Shown here: in pieces, positions 32,891 to 42,587 of the stretch
How positions within the stretch are numbered: the first letter of the stretch is position 1
Layout of the letters: each line of letters begins with the position of its first letter
NCBI RefSeq assembly: GCF_005576615.1
Contig: NZ_CP040330.1
Span: forward strand, 1,860,001-1,924,000
DNA from: Natrinema versiforme
Lineage (GTDB): Archaea > Halobacteriota > Halobacteria > Halobacteriales > Natrialbaceae
Direction: 5' to 3'
Length of the DNA stretch: 64,000 nucleotides
Made by a program: the position numbers and the translations under genes
The notes under the pieces: generated by a model
Told to the model about the DNA's origin: nothing
Databases searched by the model: none
What the model saw: only the letters and a program-made list of their open reading frames with translations

Positions 32891-34698
32891 ATGGGATGGG
32901 TGATCAACCCCTACAGCGTCGTCCTCTTGCTCTCGTTGGTCGTCGCCGTCGGCACCGCAGTCGCGGCGGCGCGGTCGCGTCCAGCCGCCGGCTCGGTTCC
33001 TCTGACCATGCTCATGGCGAGCGTCGCGCTCTGGCTGGGCGCACACGTCCTCGAGATCGAATCGGCGACGTTCCTCTGGAAGGCCCGCTGGGCGGACCTC
33101 CAGTGGCTGCCCGCCGCCGTCATCCCGACGCTGTTTCTCGTGTTTGCCCTCGAGTACACGGGCAGGGATCGGTGGCTCACCCGTCGTCGGCTGGGACTGC
33201 TCGTGATCGAGCCGGCCGTTATGATCGGCCTGTTGGCGACAAACGACCGGATGCGGCTGCTGTGGGGCACGCCGGTTGAGGCGACGGTCGCGCTGGATAT
33301 CCCGTGGGGCAGTCGGCGACCGTCGTCACCGCGACGCCGAAAATCGGGCTGTTCGCCCACCTCGGGTACGCGACGCTCTGTCTCGCGGCCACCGCGATTA
33401 TCGTCTTGGAACTCGTCGTCCGGAGCAACCGCCTCCACCGCTGGCAGGGGCTCGCCGTCCTGATCGCAGTCGCGGTCCCGTGGACGACGGCCGTCGTCGC
33501 GTCGTCGTCGCTCGAGATCATCGGCACGACGCCGATTGGTCTGACGGTCACCGGCCTCGCGCTCACGGTCGGCCTCTACCGATACCGGCTCCTCGAGATC
33601 ACGCCGATCGCCCGAAACGAGGTCGTTGCGAACCTCGAGGACGGCGTCCTCGTCGTCGACTCGAACCGGCGGATCGTCGACAGCAACCCGGTTGCGCGGT
33701 CTCGCTTCGGCCGCGACGAACTCGTCGGCGAGCGGATCGATACCGTCCTGCCGGTCGATTTCAACGCGGTGATCGACGCGTCGGACCGCTGCGACGGCAG
33801 CGAGGGGGCAGCCGACGAGACCGGCGACGACGCCGCCCAGTTCTCGCTCGCGGACGGCGGCGATCGGTCCTACTACGAACTCTCGGCCGCGCCGATCGAC
33901 GACGGCCGCGGCCGCCCGATCGGCTGGACCGTCATCGTCCACGACGTGACCGAACGGGTCCGCCGTGAACGCGAACTCGAGCGGAAGAACCGCAAGTTAG
34001 ACGAGTTCGCGAGCGTCGTCAGCCACGACCTGCGGAACCCGCTTTCGGTCTCGAAGGGCTACCTCGAACTGCTCGAGGAGGAGTACGATCCGGAGCACGT
34101 CGAAACGATCGCGGACGCCCACGAGCGGATGGAACGGCTGATCGACGATGTCCTCGCGCTCGCCCGGGAGGGGCGAGCCGCACTCGAGGTGCGGCCGGTC
34201 GCGCTCGCCGACGTCGCGACCGAAGCGTGGTCGACGGTGGAAACCGGCGGGGCGTCCCTCTCGATCGACGACGAGCGAACGGTCGACGCGGACCGAACGC
34301 AGCTCCGGCAATTGCTCGAGAACCTGTTTCGAAACGCGGTCGACCACGGATCGCCGGCTCGAGACGTGCGATCGGACGGAAGCGAGACGTGTGACGAGAC
34401 GCCGATCACCGTCACGGTCGGGACGCTCGAGGACGGGTTCTACGTCGCCGATTCGGGGACCGGGTTCGAGGGTGATCCGGCGGCGGTCTTCGAGGCGGGG
34501 TACACGACGAGCGAACACGGGACGGGGCTCGGGCTCTCGATCGTCGCGGACATCTGTGCCGACCACGGCTGGTCCGTGACGGCGACCGAAGCCGCGACCG
34601 GCGGCGCGAGGTTCGAGATCACCGGCGTCGAGGTTTCCGAGTCGACGCCGGAGATGGCGGACCGACCGTCGGCGGCTCCGGCCGCCGACCGCGAGTAA
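32891..34698 (+). pseudogene. 7TM-PAS sensor histidine kinase, frameshifted near 33305
   Basis: Two overlapping frames make one protein of about 602 residues. Frame 2 from ATG 32891 gives the first transmembrane helices of a HisK N-terminal 7TM domain (NPYSVVLLLSLVVAVGTAV ... ALDIPWG). Frame 1 from about 33304 gives the last helices (IGLFAHLGYATLCLAATAII onward), a PAS domain (NLEDGVLVVDSNRRIVDSN), the H box SHDLRNPL, N box LLENLFRNAVDHGS and G box GTGLGLSIVAD. Adding one G to the run at 33305-33308 restores P-W-G-Q-S and joins them. Sequencing error or real mutation cannot be told apart here. Converges with trkH. Confidence 0.8.
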
Positions 34699-34704
34699 TC
34701 GGCG

Positions 34705-36252
34705 CTACGAGCGCCAGTACGCCGGCGTCAGGATGACCAGCACGGAGAGGATCTCCAGCCGGCCGATCCACATCAGAAAGACCATGTACAGCTTCGCGGC
34801 ATCGGAGAACGGCTCGTAGCTGTTCATCGGCCCGACGACGCCGACGCCGGGGCCGACGTTTCCGAGCGTCGCGATCGTCGCGCTCGTCGCCTCGAGCGCC
34901 GACAGCGAGAGGTCGGGGGTGCGGTGTGCGTCGAGGAACAGCACTACCGTCGAGACGACGAACAGCGTCAGAAAGAGCGCCATGAAGACGAAGATGCTGT
35001 GGATCGTCTCCTCGTCGACGACGTCCCCGGTCCCGCCCATTCGAACCGGGCGGACGGCTTGGGGATGGATCGTCCTGAACAGTTCGCGACGGATGGATTT
35101 CCCGACGACGTACCAGCGGACGATCTTGATCGAGCCGGCCGCAGAGCCCGCCGACCCGCCCAGAAACATCGCGAAGAGCAAGATTGCCTGCGCCGACTCG
35201 CTCCACGTATTGAAGTCCATGCTGGCGTAGCCGGTCGTGGTCACGATCGCGAGCGTCTGGAAGAGCCCGTGGCGAAGCGAGCGCTCGAGGCTGCCCGGGA
35301 TCGCGGCGATGCCGTCGGGGACGGTCGCGAGGCCGACACCGAGGAACAACAGCACGGAGAGGAGGCCCCCGACGATCCCCATCGACAGCAGGTACGATCG
35401 GAACTCCGCGTTGCCGGTCAGGCGCTCGGGCCGGCCGCGCCACGCGTACCAGTAGAGCGCGAAGTTCGTCCCGGCGATGACCATAAACGGCATGACCGCC
35501 CACTGGACGATCGGTTCGAAGGCCTCGATGCTGCGCCCTTCCGGCGAGAATCCGCCGGTCGGCAGGCTCGTAAGCGCGTGGGCGACGGCGTTGTAAAACG
35601 TCATGTTCGGAGCCAGCCCGACGAGGTTGAGGCCATAGTAGACGACCACGGCGGCGAGGGTAAACCACGCGTAGAGCAGCCAGAGCGCCCGCGCCGTCTG
35701 CTTGATCCGCGGCGTGAGCTTCTCGACTTGCACCCCCGGCGCTTCCTCCCGGATGAGCTGCGTGCCGCCCACGGAGAGCTCCGAGAGGATCGCGACCATG
35801 AGCACGAGGATCCCCATCCCGCCGAGCCACTGGGTGACTTGTCGCCACATCAGCACGGATCGGGAGTGGGTGTCGACGGAAATCTCGCCCATGACCGTCG
35901 CGCCGGTGGTCGTAAAGCCGCTCACGCTCTCGAACAGCGCGTTAACTGGATCGGCGATCGTCCCCGTGCCGGCGACGAGATACGGAATCATTCCGATGGC
36001 CGGCACGACGAGCCACGTCAGCGCGACCATCAGAAACGCCTCGCGGTGCTCGAGTTTGGGCTCCGACTCGAGGCGCTCGAGTCCCATGCCCACGGCGACT
36101 GCGACGGCGAGTGCGACGAGGAACGGCAGCGGAGACTCCCGGTAGTACAGCGCGACGACCGTCGGAAACAGGAGCGTCAGCGAGAGATACTTCAACACCG
36201 TTCCGACGAGGCTACAACTGGATCGAACGTCGACGCGAATCCGACCTATCAT
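34705..36252 (-). CDS. trkH: TrkH/KtrB-type potassium transporter
   Basis: 515 residues from ATG 36252. Four P-loop/selectivity segments are visible: SVSGFTTTGATV, LTSLPTGGFSP, AIVTTTGYASM and SATIATLGNVGPG. MPM repeats and about ten other hydrophobic helices are in normal order. It forms the K+ channel-like subunit that supplies the molar potassium needed by halophiles, gated by TrkA/KtrA-type RCK proteins, none of which is in the window. Ends 6 nt from the histidine kinase gene on the opposite strand. Confidence 0.94.
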   Translation of the reverse strand: MIGRIRVDVRSSCSLVGTVLKYLSLTLLFPTVVALYYRESPLPFLVALAVAVAVGMGLERLESEPKLEHREAFLMVALTWLVVPAIGMIPYLVAGTGTIADPVNALFESVSGFTTTGATVMGEISVDTHSRSVLMWRQVTQWLGGMGILVLMVAILSELSVGGTQLIREEAPGVQVEKLTPRIKQTARALWLLYAWFTLAAVVVYYGLNLVGLAPNMTFYNAVAHALTSLPTGGFSPEGRSIEAFEPIVQWAVMPFMVIAGTNFALYWYAWRGRPERLTGNAEFRSYLLSMGIVGGLLSVLLFLGVGLATVPDGIAAIPGSLERSLRHGLFQTLAIVTTTGYASMDFNTWSESAQAILLFAMFLGGSAGSAAGSIKIVRWYVVGKSIRRELFRTIHPQAVRPVRMGGTGDVVDEETIHSIFVFMALFLTLFVVSTVVLFLDAHRTPDLSLSALEATSATIATLGNVGPGVGVVGPMNSYEPFSDAAKLYMVFLMWIGRLEILSVLVILTPAYWRS

Positions 36253-36418
36253 ACGTATCAATTACTCACTGCGAACGGCTCGGAGCGACGAAACGGCAGC
36301 TACTTCCGACAGATTCCGTGTTCGGCAATAAAGACTGTGTCTCGGTCGCACTCGCGTACGCCGTCGCCCGCGTCGCCCGCCGTCGGCAGCGAGCGAAGCC
36401 GCGGGTTCGACCGGCCGC

Positions 36419-37843
36419 TCAGCGCTCGAGGCCCCGAACCCGCTCGCCGTCGGCCGTCTCGGGGAAGATCTTCCCCGGATTGAGCGTGTCGGTCGGATCG
36501 AGCGCCCGCTTGATCGCCCGCATGGTCTCGACCGCGCCGGCGCCGTGTTCGGGCTCGAGGTACTGCTGTTTCCCCTCGCCGATACCGTGTTCGCCCGTTG
36601 CGGTCCCGCCCAGTCCGATCGCGAGTTCGACGATGTCCCGGTAGAGGCGCTCGCCGCGCTCGACCTGTTCGGGATCGTCGGGGTCGGCGAGCACGCCGTA
36701 GTGGAGGTTGCCGTCGCCCGCGTGGCCGTAGCAGGGGACGAGGAGATCGTAGTCGTCGGCGAGCCGTTTCGTCTCGCGGACGACCTCGGGGTAGGAACTG
36801 ATCGGGACCGTCACGTCGCCGGGGTGGAGCGGCTCGAGGTCGGAATCGTACGTCGAGACGGCGTAGGCCATTTCCCGGCGCGCTTTCCAGAGTGTCGCCA
36901 TGTCGGCGTCGTCGTCGCTCATCTCGAAGCGGACGACGTCGCGGTCCTCGAAGATCGACCGGCAGAGGTCGATCTCCTCGTCGACGCCGTGGTTGGCGTG
37001 GAACTCGAGGAAGACCATCGGCGCGTCGGGCAGGTCGCTGCCGAGGTAGTCGTTCGCCATCGTCGCGCTCAGCCCGTCAACGAGTTCGATCCGGGCGACG
37101 TCGATGTCGGTCCGGACCGCGTCGAAGACGGCCTCAGCCGCGTCGTCGAGGGTCTCGAAGATCGCCCGGCCGCCGCGGATCTGCTCGGGGCGGCCCGCGA
37201 GTTCGAGCGTCGCCTCGGTGACCACCGCGAGGGTGCCCTCGCTGCCGACGATGAGATCGGTCAGGTTGTAGCCGCTCGAGGTCTTGCTCGCTCGCGAGCC
37301 CGTCTCGATGACGGTGCCGTCGGCGAGCACCGCCTCGAGGCCGAGCACCCAGTCGGCGATCTCGCCGTACCGGACCGTCTTCATGCCGCTGGCGTCCGTC
37401 GCGATCATCCCGCCGATCGTCGAGATGTCGCCCGAGGAGGGCAGCGGCGGGAAGAACAGGCCGTCGCCGGCGACGTACTCGTCGACGTCCGAGCCGATGA
37501 TCCCCGGGCCGACATCGATCTGGAAGTCGTCGGGCCGGTAGTCGACCACGTCGTCCATGCGCGTGAGATCGAGGCTGATTCCCCCGTGGGCCGGCACGGC
37601 GTTTCCCTCGAGTCCCGTCCCCGCGGCGTAGGGGGTCACCGGGACGCCGCGGTCGGTCGCGGCGGCGAGGACCGCCGACACGTCGGCCGTGGACTCGGGC
37701 CAGACGACGGCGTCCGGGAGCGTCCCCTCGTCGGTTCGCTCCGTCCCGAAATCGGTGGCGTGGGATTCCAGTCGTCCGGGAGCGAACGAGACCTGATCGT
37801 CCGCGAGGGCGATCTCCTCGAGAAACGAACAGTCGTGTGTCAT
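36419..37843 (-). CDS. FAD-linked oxidase (GlcD/D-lactate dehydrogenase-like)
   Basis: 474 residues. FAD-PCMH domain: PYAAGTGLEGNAVPAHGGIS and LPSSGDISTIGGMIATDASGMK, with SSGYNLTDLIVGSEGTLAVV. The C-terminal FAD-oxidase domain has CYGHAGDGNLHYG and GEHGIGEGKQQYL. It oxidises a 2-hydroxy acid (glycolate or D-lactate) and passes electrons to the respiratory chain. No glcE/F partners are adjacent, so it is probably a stand-alone D-2-hydroxyacid dehydrogenase. Confidence 0.9.
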   Translation of the reverse strand: MTHDCSFLEEIALADDQVSFAPGRLESHATDFGTERTDEGTLPDAVVWPESTADVSAVLAAATDRGVPVTPYAAGTGLEGNAVPAHGGISLDLTRMDDVVDYRPDDFQIDVGPGIIGSDVDEYVAGDGLFFPPLPSSGDISTIGGMIATDASGMKTVRYGEIADWVLGLEAVLADGTVIETGSRASKTSSGYNLTDLIVGSEGTLAVVTEATLELAGRPEQIRGGRAIFETLDDAAEAVFDAVRTDIDVARIELVDGLSATMANDYLGSDLPDAPMVFLEFHANHGVDEEIDLCRSIFEDRDVVRFEMSDDDADMATLWKARREMAYAVSTYDSDLEPLHPGDVTVPISSYPEVVRETKRLADDYDLLVPCYGHAGDGNLHYGVLADPDDPEQVERGERLYRDIVELAIGLGGTATGEHGIGEGKQQYLEPEHGAGAVETMRAIKRALDPTDTLNPGKIFPETADGERVRGLER

Positions 37844-37947
37844 ATGCCCACGTTAGTCACTGGCAGCATCAACGTTTCCCACTGGCTCGCGCGCTGAACG
37901 CGAGGTGTAGCGGGACGGAACGAGCCGCCGACCGCGGCTCGAGTCGC

Positions 37948-38364
37948 TCAGTCGAATACGACAGCCGCCGCGAGCGAAACGACGACCGCGACCGCGAGGG
38001 CGACGAGGATCCCGAAGACTGGGTCCGGCTCGTCGAGGGCGAACCCGGCGGCGAGCATTCCGATGCCGCCGAGTTCGAGTCCGAGGCCGACCACGCCCGT
38101 TCGCGCGCTGCCGTCCGCGCGACTGGCGGCGTCGGAGACGCCTCCCTCCTCGCTCGCCTCGTTCTGGGCGGCGGTAACGCGGAGAAACCACGGGAGGAAC
38201 AGCGACGCCCCAGCGCCCGCGAAGACGCCCGCGATCGCGCCGTAGACGATACTGTCCAGCGCGATCATACCCACGGCGGTGAACGCGACGGCGTTCATCA
38301 CCGCCGATCCGCCGCCGATGACTTTGAATACGCGATCGTCGACGTCCGAATTCGAGACCGACAT
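37948..38364 (-). CDS. Four-TM hypothetical membrane protein
   Basis: 138 residues. Hydrophobic segments: about 15-33 (GGGSAVMNAVAFTAVGMIAL), 38-62, 91-107 (VVGLGLELGGIGMLAAGFAL) and 114-136, with a soluble Ser/Asp-rich loop (EASEEGGVSDAASRADGSAR) in the middle. Family not recognised. Located between a GlcD-like gene and an LLM oxidoreductase, not overlapping either. Confidence 0.7.
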   Translation of the reverse strand: MSVSNSDVDDRVFKVIGGGSAVMNAVAFTAVGMIALDSIVYGAIAGVFAGAGASLFLPWFLRVTAAQNEASEEGGVSDAASRADGSARTGVVGLGLELGGIGMLAAGFALDEPDPVFGILVALAVAVVVSLAAAVVFD

Positions 38365-38602
38365 GGATAGGGGATTTACTGTTAGTAAGAAAGAACGTTC
38401 CGGTTTTGGAAATCTCCGTGAGCGAGTGCGTGAGGCAGTCCAGCGGCGGTATGTCGTACCCTCAAGCGGCGAAGAATCGTCTCAACGACGACTCCCTCGC
38501 ACGAACGGACGGAAACGGTCCAATTTTATGTGAGTGCATAACGCTATCAATGATGATGACAGTTTGCCGCGCGACTCGAGGGCGATCGCGGAGGGGAGCA
38601 CT

Positions 38603-39610
38603 GTGACCGCCGAACTGGATCTGTTGGTGCGCCTCGGTGACTACGACCGGCCACAGGAGGTCGCCGAGCGGGCCATACAGGCCGAAGAACTGGGCTTCGA
38701 CCGGCTCACGGTCGGCGAGACGACCGGCTGGAACATCGTCCCGCCGCTGACGCTGGCGGCCGACCGCACCGAGGAACTGGGCATCTCCAACGATGTCATC
38801 TCGCCGTACGGGCGCACGCCGTCGATGCTCGCCCAGACCGCGCTCACGATGCAAGCCGCCGCCGACGGGCGGTACCGGTTCGGGATCGGACCGAGCTCGC
38901 CCGCGATCACCGAGCGCTGGCACGGCCAGGCGTTCGACCGCCCGCTCCGGCGCACCCGCGAGGTGATCGAGATCATGCGCAACGTCTACGAGGAGGGCAC
39001 CCCCTCCTACGAGGGCGATATCTTCGAGATCCCCGGGCTGGGGTACGAACGCGGCCCCTCGGAGAACCCGCCGCCGATCGACGTGGGAACTCTCGGTCCC
39101 AAAGCCACCGAGATGGCCGGCCGCTTCGGCGACGGCTGGGCACCCCAACTGTTTACGAAAGACGGTCTGCGGGATCGCCTCGATGATCTGGAACGCGGTG
39201 CCGAACTCGGCGGGAAGGAGCTCTCTGACCTGCGGGTCGCGCCGATCGTTCGCGGCGTCGCGAGCGAGGACCGCGAGGAAGCGCGCGCGAAGGCTCGCGG
39301 CACGATCGCGTTCATGCTCGGGGCCTACGGCCCCTACTACGGCGATTCGGTCGCCGGACAGGGCTACCCCGACGTGGTCGAGGAGATCCGGGCCGCGTGG
39401 GACGACCGGAACACGGACGCGATGGCTGACGCCCTGCCCGACGACGTACTCGACGAACTGGCCCCCGCGGGCACTCCCGAGGAGGTCCGCGAGTGGGTCC
39501 GCGACTACGGCCAGATCGAGGCCGTCGACGCCGTTCGGGTCGGCTTCGTCGACGGCATGACCGAGGCGGACAAGCGGACGACGATGGAAGCGATCGCCGA
39601 ACTCGCTTGA
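38603..39610 (+). CDS. F420-dependent LLM-class oxidoreductase (TIGR04024-like)
   Basis: 335 residues from GTG 38603 (V/MTAELDLLVRLGDYDRP). The in-frame ATG at 38534 adds 23 polar residues and lies about where the TSS of the TTTTAT box at 38524-38529 would be or earlier, so the GTG is preferred. TIM-barrel luciferase-like fold: EELGFDRLTVGETTGWN, YRFGIGPSSPAITERWHG and MAGRFGDGWAPQLF. Uses reduced F420 or flavin; the substrate is unknown. Close relatives are restricted to haloarchaea. Confidence 0.86.
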   Translation: MTAELDLLVRLGDYDRPQEVAERAIQAEELGFDRLTVGETTGWNIVPPLTLAADRTEELGISNDVISPYGRTPSMLAQTALTMQAAADGRYRFGIGPSSPAITERWHGQAFDRPLRRTREVIEIMRNVYEEGTPSYEGDIFEIPGLGYERGPSENPPPIDVGTLGPKATEMAGRFGDGWAPQLFTKDGLRDRLDDLERGAELGGKELSDLRVAPIVRGVASEDREEARAKARGTIAFMLGAYGPYYGDSVAGQGYPDVVEEIRAAWDDRNTDAMADALPDDVLDELAPAGTPEEVREWVRDYGQIEAVDAVRVGFVDGMTEADKRTTMEAIAELA

Positions 39611-39721
39611 TCGGCGATTTCCGCCGTCTCCGACCAGCGAGCCGGTGCGATGGACTCCGTCCCCGCCCCGCTTCGTCCGGGGACACTCGCGGGAGTGTTT
39701 CGATCGGACTCACACGTCGCA

Positions 39722-39727
39722 TATATA
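39722..39727 (+). promoter_or_regulatory. TATA box for the soluble DUF7344 gene
   Basis: TATATA centred 25-26 nt before ATG 39750, a textbook leaderless arrangement; it argues for 39750 over the out-of-frame ATG at 39746. Confidence 0.7.
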
Positions 39728-39749
39728 CGGTCCGGCGCGTATCCGATGT

Positions 39750-40145
39750 ATGATCCCACTACTGAGTTCGCCCGAGAGTCTCACCGCGTTCGGCGAGACG
39801 GAGTCCGACGCCGTGGATACGGCGATGGACCTGTTGGCGGATCACCGCCGTCGCGCGGTATTGCAGTACCTCGCCGAGACCGACGGCTCCGCCGCGCTCA
39901 CGGAACTGGCAGTAGAGATCGCAGCGCAGGAAGCGGGCGCGGAACCGAACGCGATTTCGGACCACGGCGACGTCTCAGCGAGGGATCGCCGGGCCGTCCG
40001 CATCTCGCTGCACCACACGCACATACCGAAGTTAGCCAACGCGGACGTGGTCGATTACGAAACCGAGACGGAAACGGTCACGCTCCGCGACCGCGGACGA
40101 GCGCTGCTGTCCCGACAGGACGCCGTCAACGAACCCCCGAAGTAA
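39750..40145 (+). CDS. Soluble DUF7344-domain protein
   Basis: 131 residues from ATG 39750. The DUF7344 core is clear: AMDLLADHRRRAVLQYLAE, ALTELAVEIAAQEAG, RRAVRISLHHTHIPKLANAD, then VVDYETETETVTL. No membrane segments. This is the most compact of three proteins with this domain type in the window. A DNA-binding transcription role is inferred from the winged-helix pattern, not shown. Confidence 0.83.
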   Translation: MIPLLSSPESLTAFGETESDAVDTAMDLLADHRRRAVLQYLAETDGSAALTELAVEIAAQEAGAEPNAISDHGDVSARDRRAVRISLHHTHIPKLANADVVDYETETETVTLRDRGRALLSRQDAVNEPPK

Positions 40146-40234
40146 GCCGGATAGCCGGATTGTCACCGGCGTCTCTCATCCGTCTCCGGTTCCCATTCCC
40201 ATCTCCGTTTCTCGAGCATCGACCGACCGTTCGG

Positions 40235-41200
40235 TTACGGCTCGATGACGAGTTTTCCGAGGAAGCTATCGTTCATGACTGCCCGCTGGGCCGCCGCGGC
40301 CTCCTCGAGGTCGTACGACTGTGCGACGTCGATCGAGAGGTTGCCGACGTTCATGAGGTGGGCGACGCCGCGCAGCGGTACGCGCAGGTCCGGCGTGTTG
40401 AACATGCTCATGAACTGGTAGCTAACGTCCTTCGACCGGGCGGCACCGTCGTTCGTGAAGCCGGGGTCCGGACTGTTTTCGCCGATTCCGATGACGCGTG
40501 CGCCGGTCGCGGCAACGTCGGCGTCGAACTGCAGGTAGTCGTCCAGCCGGTGGTCGAGCACCACGTCGACGCCGCCGTCGGAAGCGTCGCGGACGGCGTC
40601 GGCGAGGTCGTCGCGCGCGTAGTCGAGGACCGTCTCGGCCCCGTAGTCGGCGAGTCCGTCGTGGTACTCCTCGGACGCAGTGGTGATGACCCGCGCGCTC
40701 ACGGCGGCCCCGATCTGGACCGCGGCGTGTCCGACGCCGCCGGAGCCGCCGTGGACCAGACAGTACTCCGCGGGCTCGAGGTCGGCGTGATCGACCAGCG
40801 CGCGCCACGCGGTGACGGTGGCGACGCCCGCGCCGCCGGCTTCGGTCAGGTCCGCGCCGTCGGGGAGGTGGACGACGCGGTCGGTCGGGACCGTCGCGTA
40901 CTCCGCGTAGGCCCCCTGTGAGGAGCCGTTCCCGATACCGGTGCCGTAGACGCGGTCGCCCGCCTCGAAGCCGTCGACGGCGGCTCCCGTCTCGGCGACG
41001 GTGCCCGCGAGGTCGACGCCGGGAGTGAACGGAACGTCGACCGGCGTGTAGGAACCGTCTCGGAAATAGGTGTCGACGGGGTTGACGCCGGCCGAAGCCA
41101 CCTCGACCAGTAGTTCGTCCGCGGCGGGCTCCGGGCGGTCGATTTCGTCTACCTGCAGTACGTCCGCGTCGCCGTGCTCGTGAAGGCGTACAGCTCGCAT
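40235..41200 (-). CDS. Quinone oxidoreductase-like MDR alcohol dehydrogenase family
   Basis: 321 residues from ATG 41200 (MRAVRLHEHGDADVLQV). GroES-like N-domain with GVNPVDTYFRDGSY and Rossmann domain VHGGSGGVGHAAVQIG. The catalytic-zinc and structural-zinc cysteines of true ADHs are missing, so it is of the zinc-independent quinone oxidoreductase (QOR/CurA-like) type using NADPH. Substrate could be quinones, enones or acryloyl derivatives. Its promoter may be TTTTA near 41228-41232. Confidence 0.88.
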   Translation of the reverse strand: MRAVRLHEHGDADVLQVDEIDRPEPAADELLVEVASAGVNPVDTYFRDGSYTPVDVPFTPGVDLAGTVAETGAAVDGFEAGDRVYGTGIGNGSSQGAYAEYATVPTDRVVHLPDGADLTEAGGAGVATVTAWRALVDHADLEPAEYCLVHGGSGGVGHAAVQIGAAVSARVITTASEEYHDGLADYGAETVLDYARDDLADAVRDASDGGVDVVLDHRLDDYLQFDADVAATGARVIGIGENSPDPGFTNDGAARSKDVSYQFMSMFNTPDLRVPLRGVAHLMNVGNLSIDVAQSYDLEEAAAAQRAVMNDSFLGKLVIEP

Positions 41201-41433
41201 CCTACTCGGTAGCACGCAGCGGGACCGTAAAACGGTATACGTGACGGCAGAGCGGACACCCCCAACGGGCGGCCCGCTCCCGTCGGGGCCCCGACTGCCG
41301 ATAGTCGTCACTGGAAGTCACTGCACACCCGATCGCATGCCGGCTTCGCGATCGGTGTGTAAATCGTTCCAGTGGCGACTATGTTGCACCAGCAAGTACA
41401 ATCCTTGTCTGCACGAGCCCCCTCGCTGTCGAT

Positions 41434-42000
41434 ATGAGCGAATCCGATCAGCAACCGCTCGAGGACACCACAGTGGGAATCTTCCTCGCCGCGGAAGGCA
41501 CCGAAGAAGTCGAGTTCACCGAGCCGAAGGCGACCGTCACCGACGCCGGCGCGACCGTCGACGTGCTCGGCAGTGAGTCCGGCGAGGCCCAAACTGTGAA
41601 CAACGACCTCGAGGAGAGCGACAGCTACGAGATCGAGAAATCGTTCGAAGACGTCTCGGCCGACGACTACGACGCGCTGATCGTCCCGGGCGGGACCGTC
41701 GGCGCAGACACGCTCCGGACGAGCGAGGCCGGGGTGGACCTCCTGCGACAGCACGTCGAGGCTGGCAAGCCGGCGGGCGTGATCTGTCACGGCCCGTGGA
41801 CGCTGATCGAGGCAGACGTGGTCGACGGACGGCAGCTAACGTCCTACCACAGCCTGCAGACCGACGTTCGCAATGCCGGCGGTGAGTGGGTCGACGAGGA
41901 GGTCGTCGTCGACGACGGATTGGTGACGAGCCGGAATCCGGGTGACCTCGAGGCGTTCTGTGAAACGATCGTCGACGAGTTCGCGACGGCGAGCAGCTAA
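41434..42000 (+). CDS. DJ-1/PfpI family protein
   Basis: 188 residues. The nucleophile elbow is VICHGPW with Cys118 followed by His119, and an acidic partner is in EGTEEVEFTEP. PfpI/DJ-1 members act as deglycases, chaperones or, rarely, peptidases; this subgroup is usually annotated type 1 glutamine amidotransferase-like. Length is normal. Divergent from the quinone oxidoreductase-like gene by 233 nt; both could respond to carbonyl stress, which is inference. Confidence 0.9.
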   Translation: MSESDQQPLEDTTVGIFLAAEGTEEVEFTEPKATVTDAGATVDVLGSESGEAQTVNNDLEESDSYEIEKSFEDVSADDYDALIVPGGTVGADTLRTSEAGVDLLRQHVEAGKPAGVICHGPWTLIEADVVDGRQLTSYHSLQTDVRNAGGEWVDEEVVVDDGLVTSRNPGDLEAFCETIVDEFATASS

Positions 42001-42185
42001 CTGTCCGTTTTCGTCGCCATTCGGGCGGCACCCGTTCCCGGTAGTCGTTCGGTGACGAGTCGCTCGAGTCGAGTCGCGAACGGACGCGGACGCTGTTCCA
42101 TTCGCAGCGAACGCGGTGGGACTCCCACTGTCCAGAACAGTGGAAGTACCTAACACTGATACATTTTGACTGTCTACGTATCAGA

Positions 42186-42371
42186 GTGGAGATAAAACGG
42201 AAGGGAGATCGGAAGTGGCACTTCGCAGAAAACACTCGTTGTGGGTGGGCAGACCACTACGCGACCCACGATCACTTCACTTCAGAGAAGCATATCAGTT
42301 CGGTATCGGACCTCTCCGCGAACTTTTGTGGAGAGTGTGAGAAACGCAGGGGGATAGACACTGATCGCTAA
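42186..42371 (+). CDS. Small Cys/His-rich hypothetical protein
   Basis: 61 residues from GTG 42186. Contains RKWHFAENTRCGWADHYATH with Cys19, then His-rich HDHFTSEKHISS and NFCGECEKRR with Cys48 and Cys51. The pattern looks like a zinc-binding miniprotein. A possible TATA (GATACATTTT) lies about 25 nt upstream. Moderately AT-rich. Neither family nor function is recognised. Confidence 0.5.
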   Translation: MEIKRKGDRKWHFAENTRCGWADHYATHDHFTSEKHISSVSDLSANFCGECEKRRGIDTDR

Positions 42372-42587
42372 CGGGTTCAAGAACGACTATCGGTAGTATA
42401 TTTCCCCGAAGAATCAAATCGCAACAGAGCTATCTCCCCGGCCGATTCGCTCGCCGCAACCCAGCGCGCACCACAATCAGTGATGACCCAGAGAGTGATC
42501 GCTCTTCGAACGCCGAGACAGCGACGGCCACTGATCCGGACCGCGGACTCGAGGAGCAGCGTTAACCGAAAGCACAGAAGGGACCGA

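Noticed and set aside
29992-32907. Open reading frame of 971 codons on the minus strand
   Set aside because: It is antisense to the ThDP enzyme and runs on over the UbiA gene in a different frame. High G+C creates long antisense frames, and the conserved motifs lie in the plus-strand ThDP frame.
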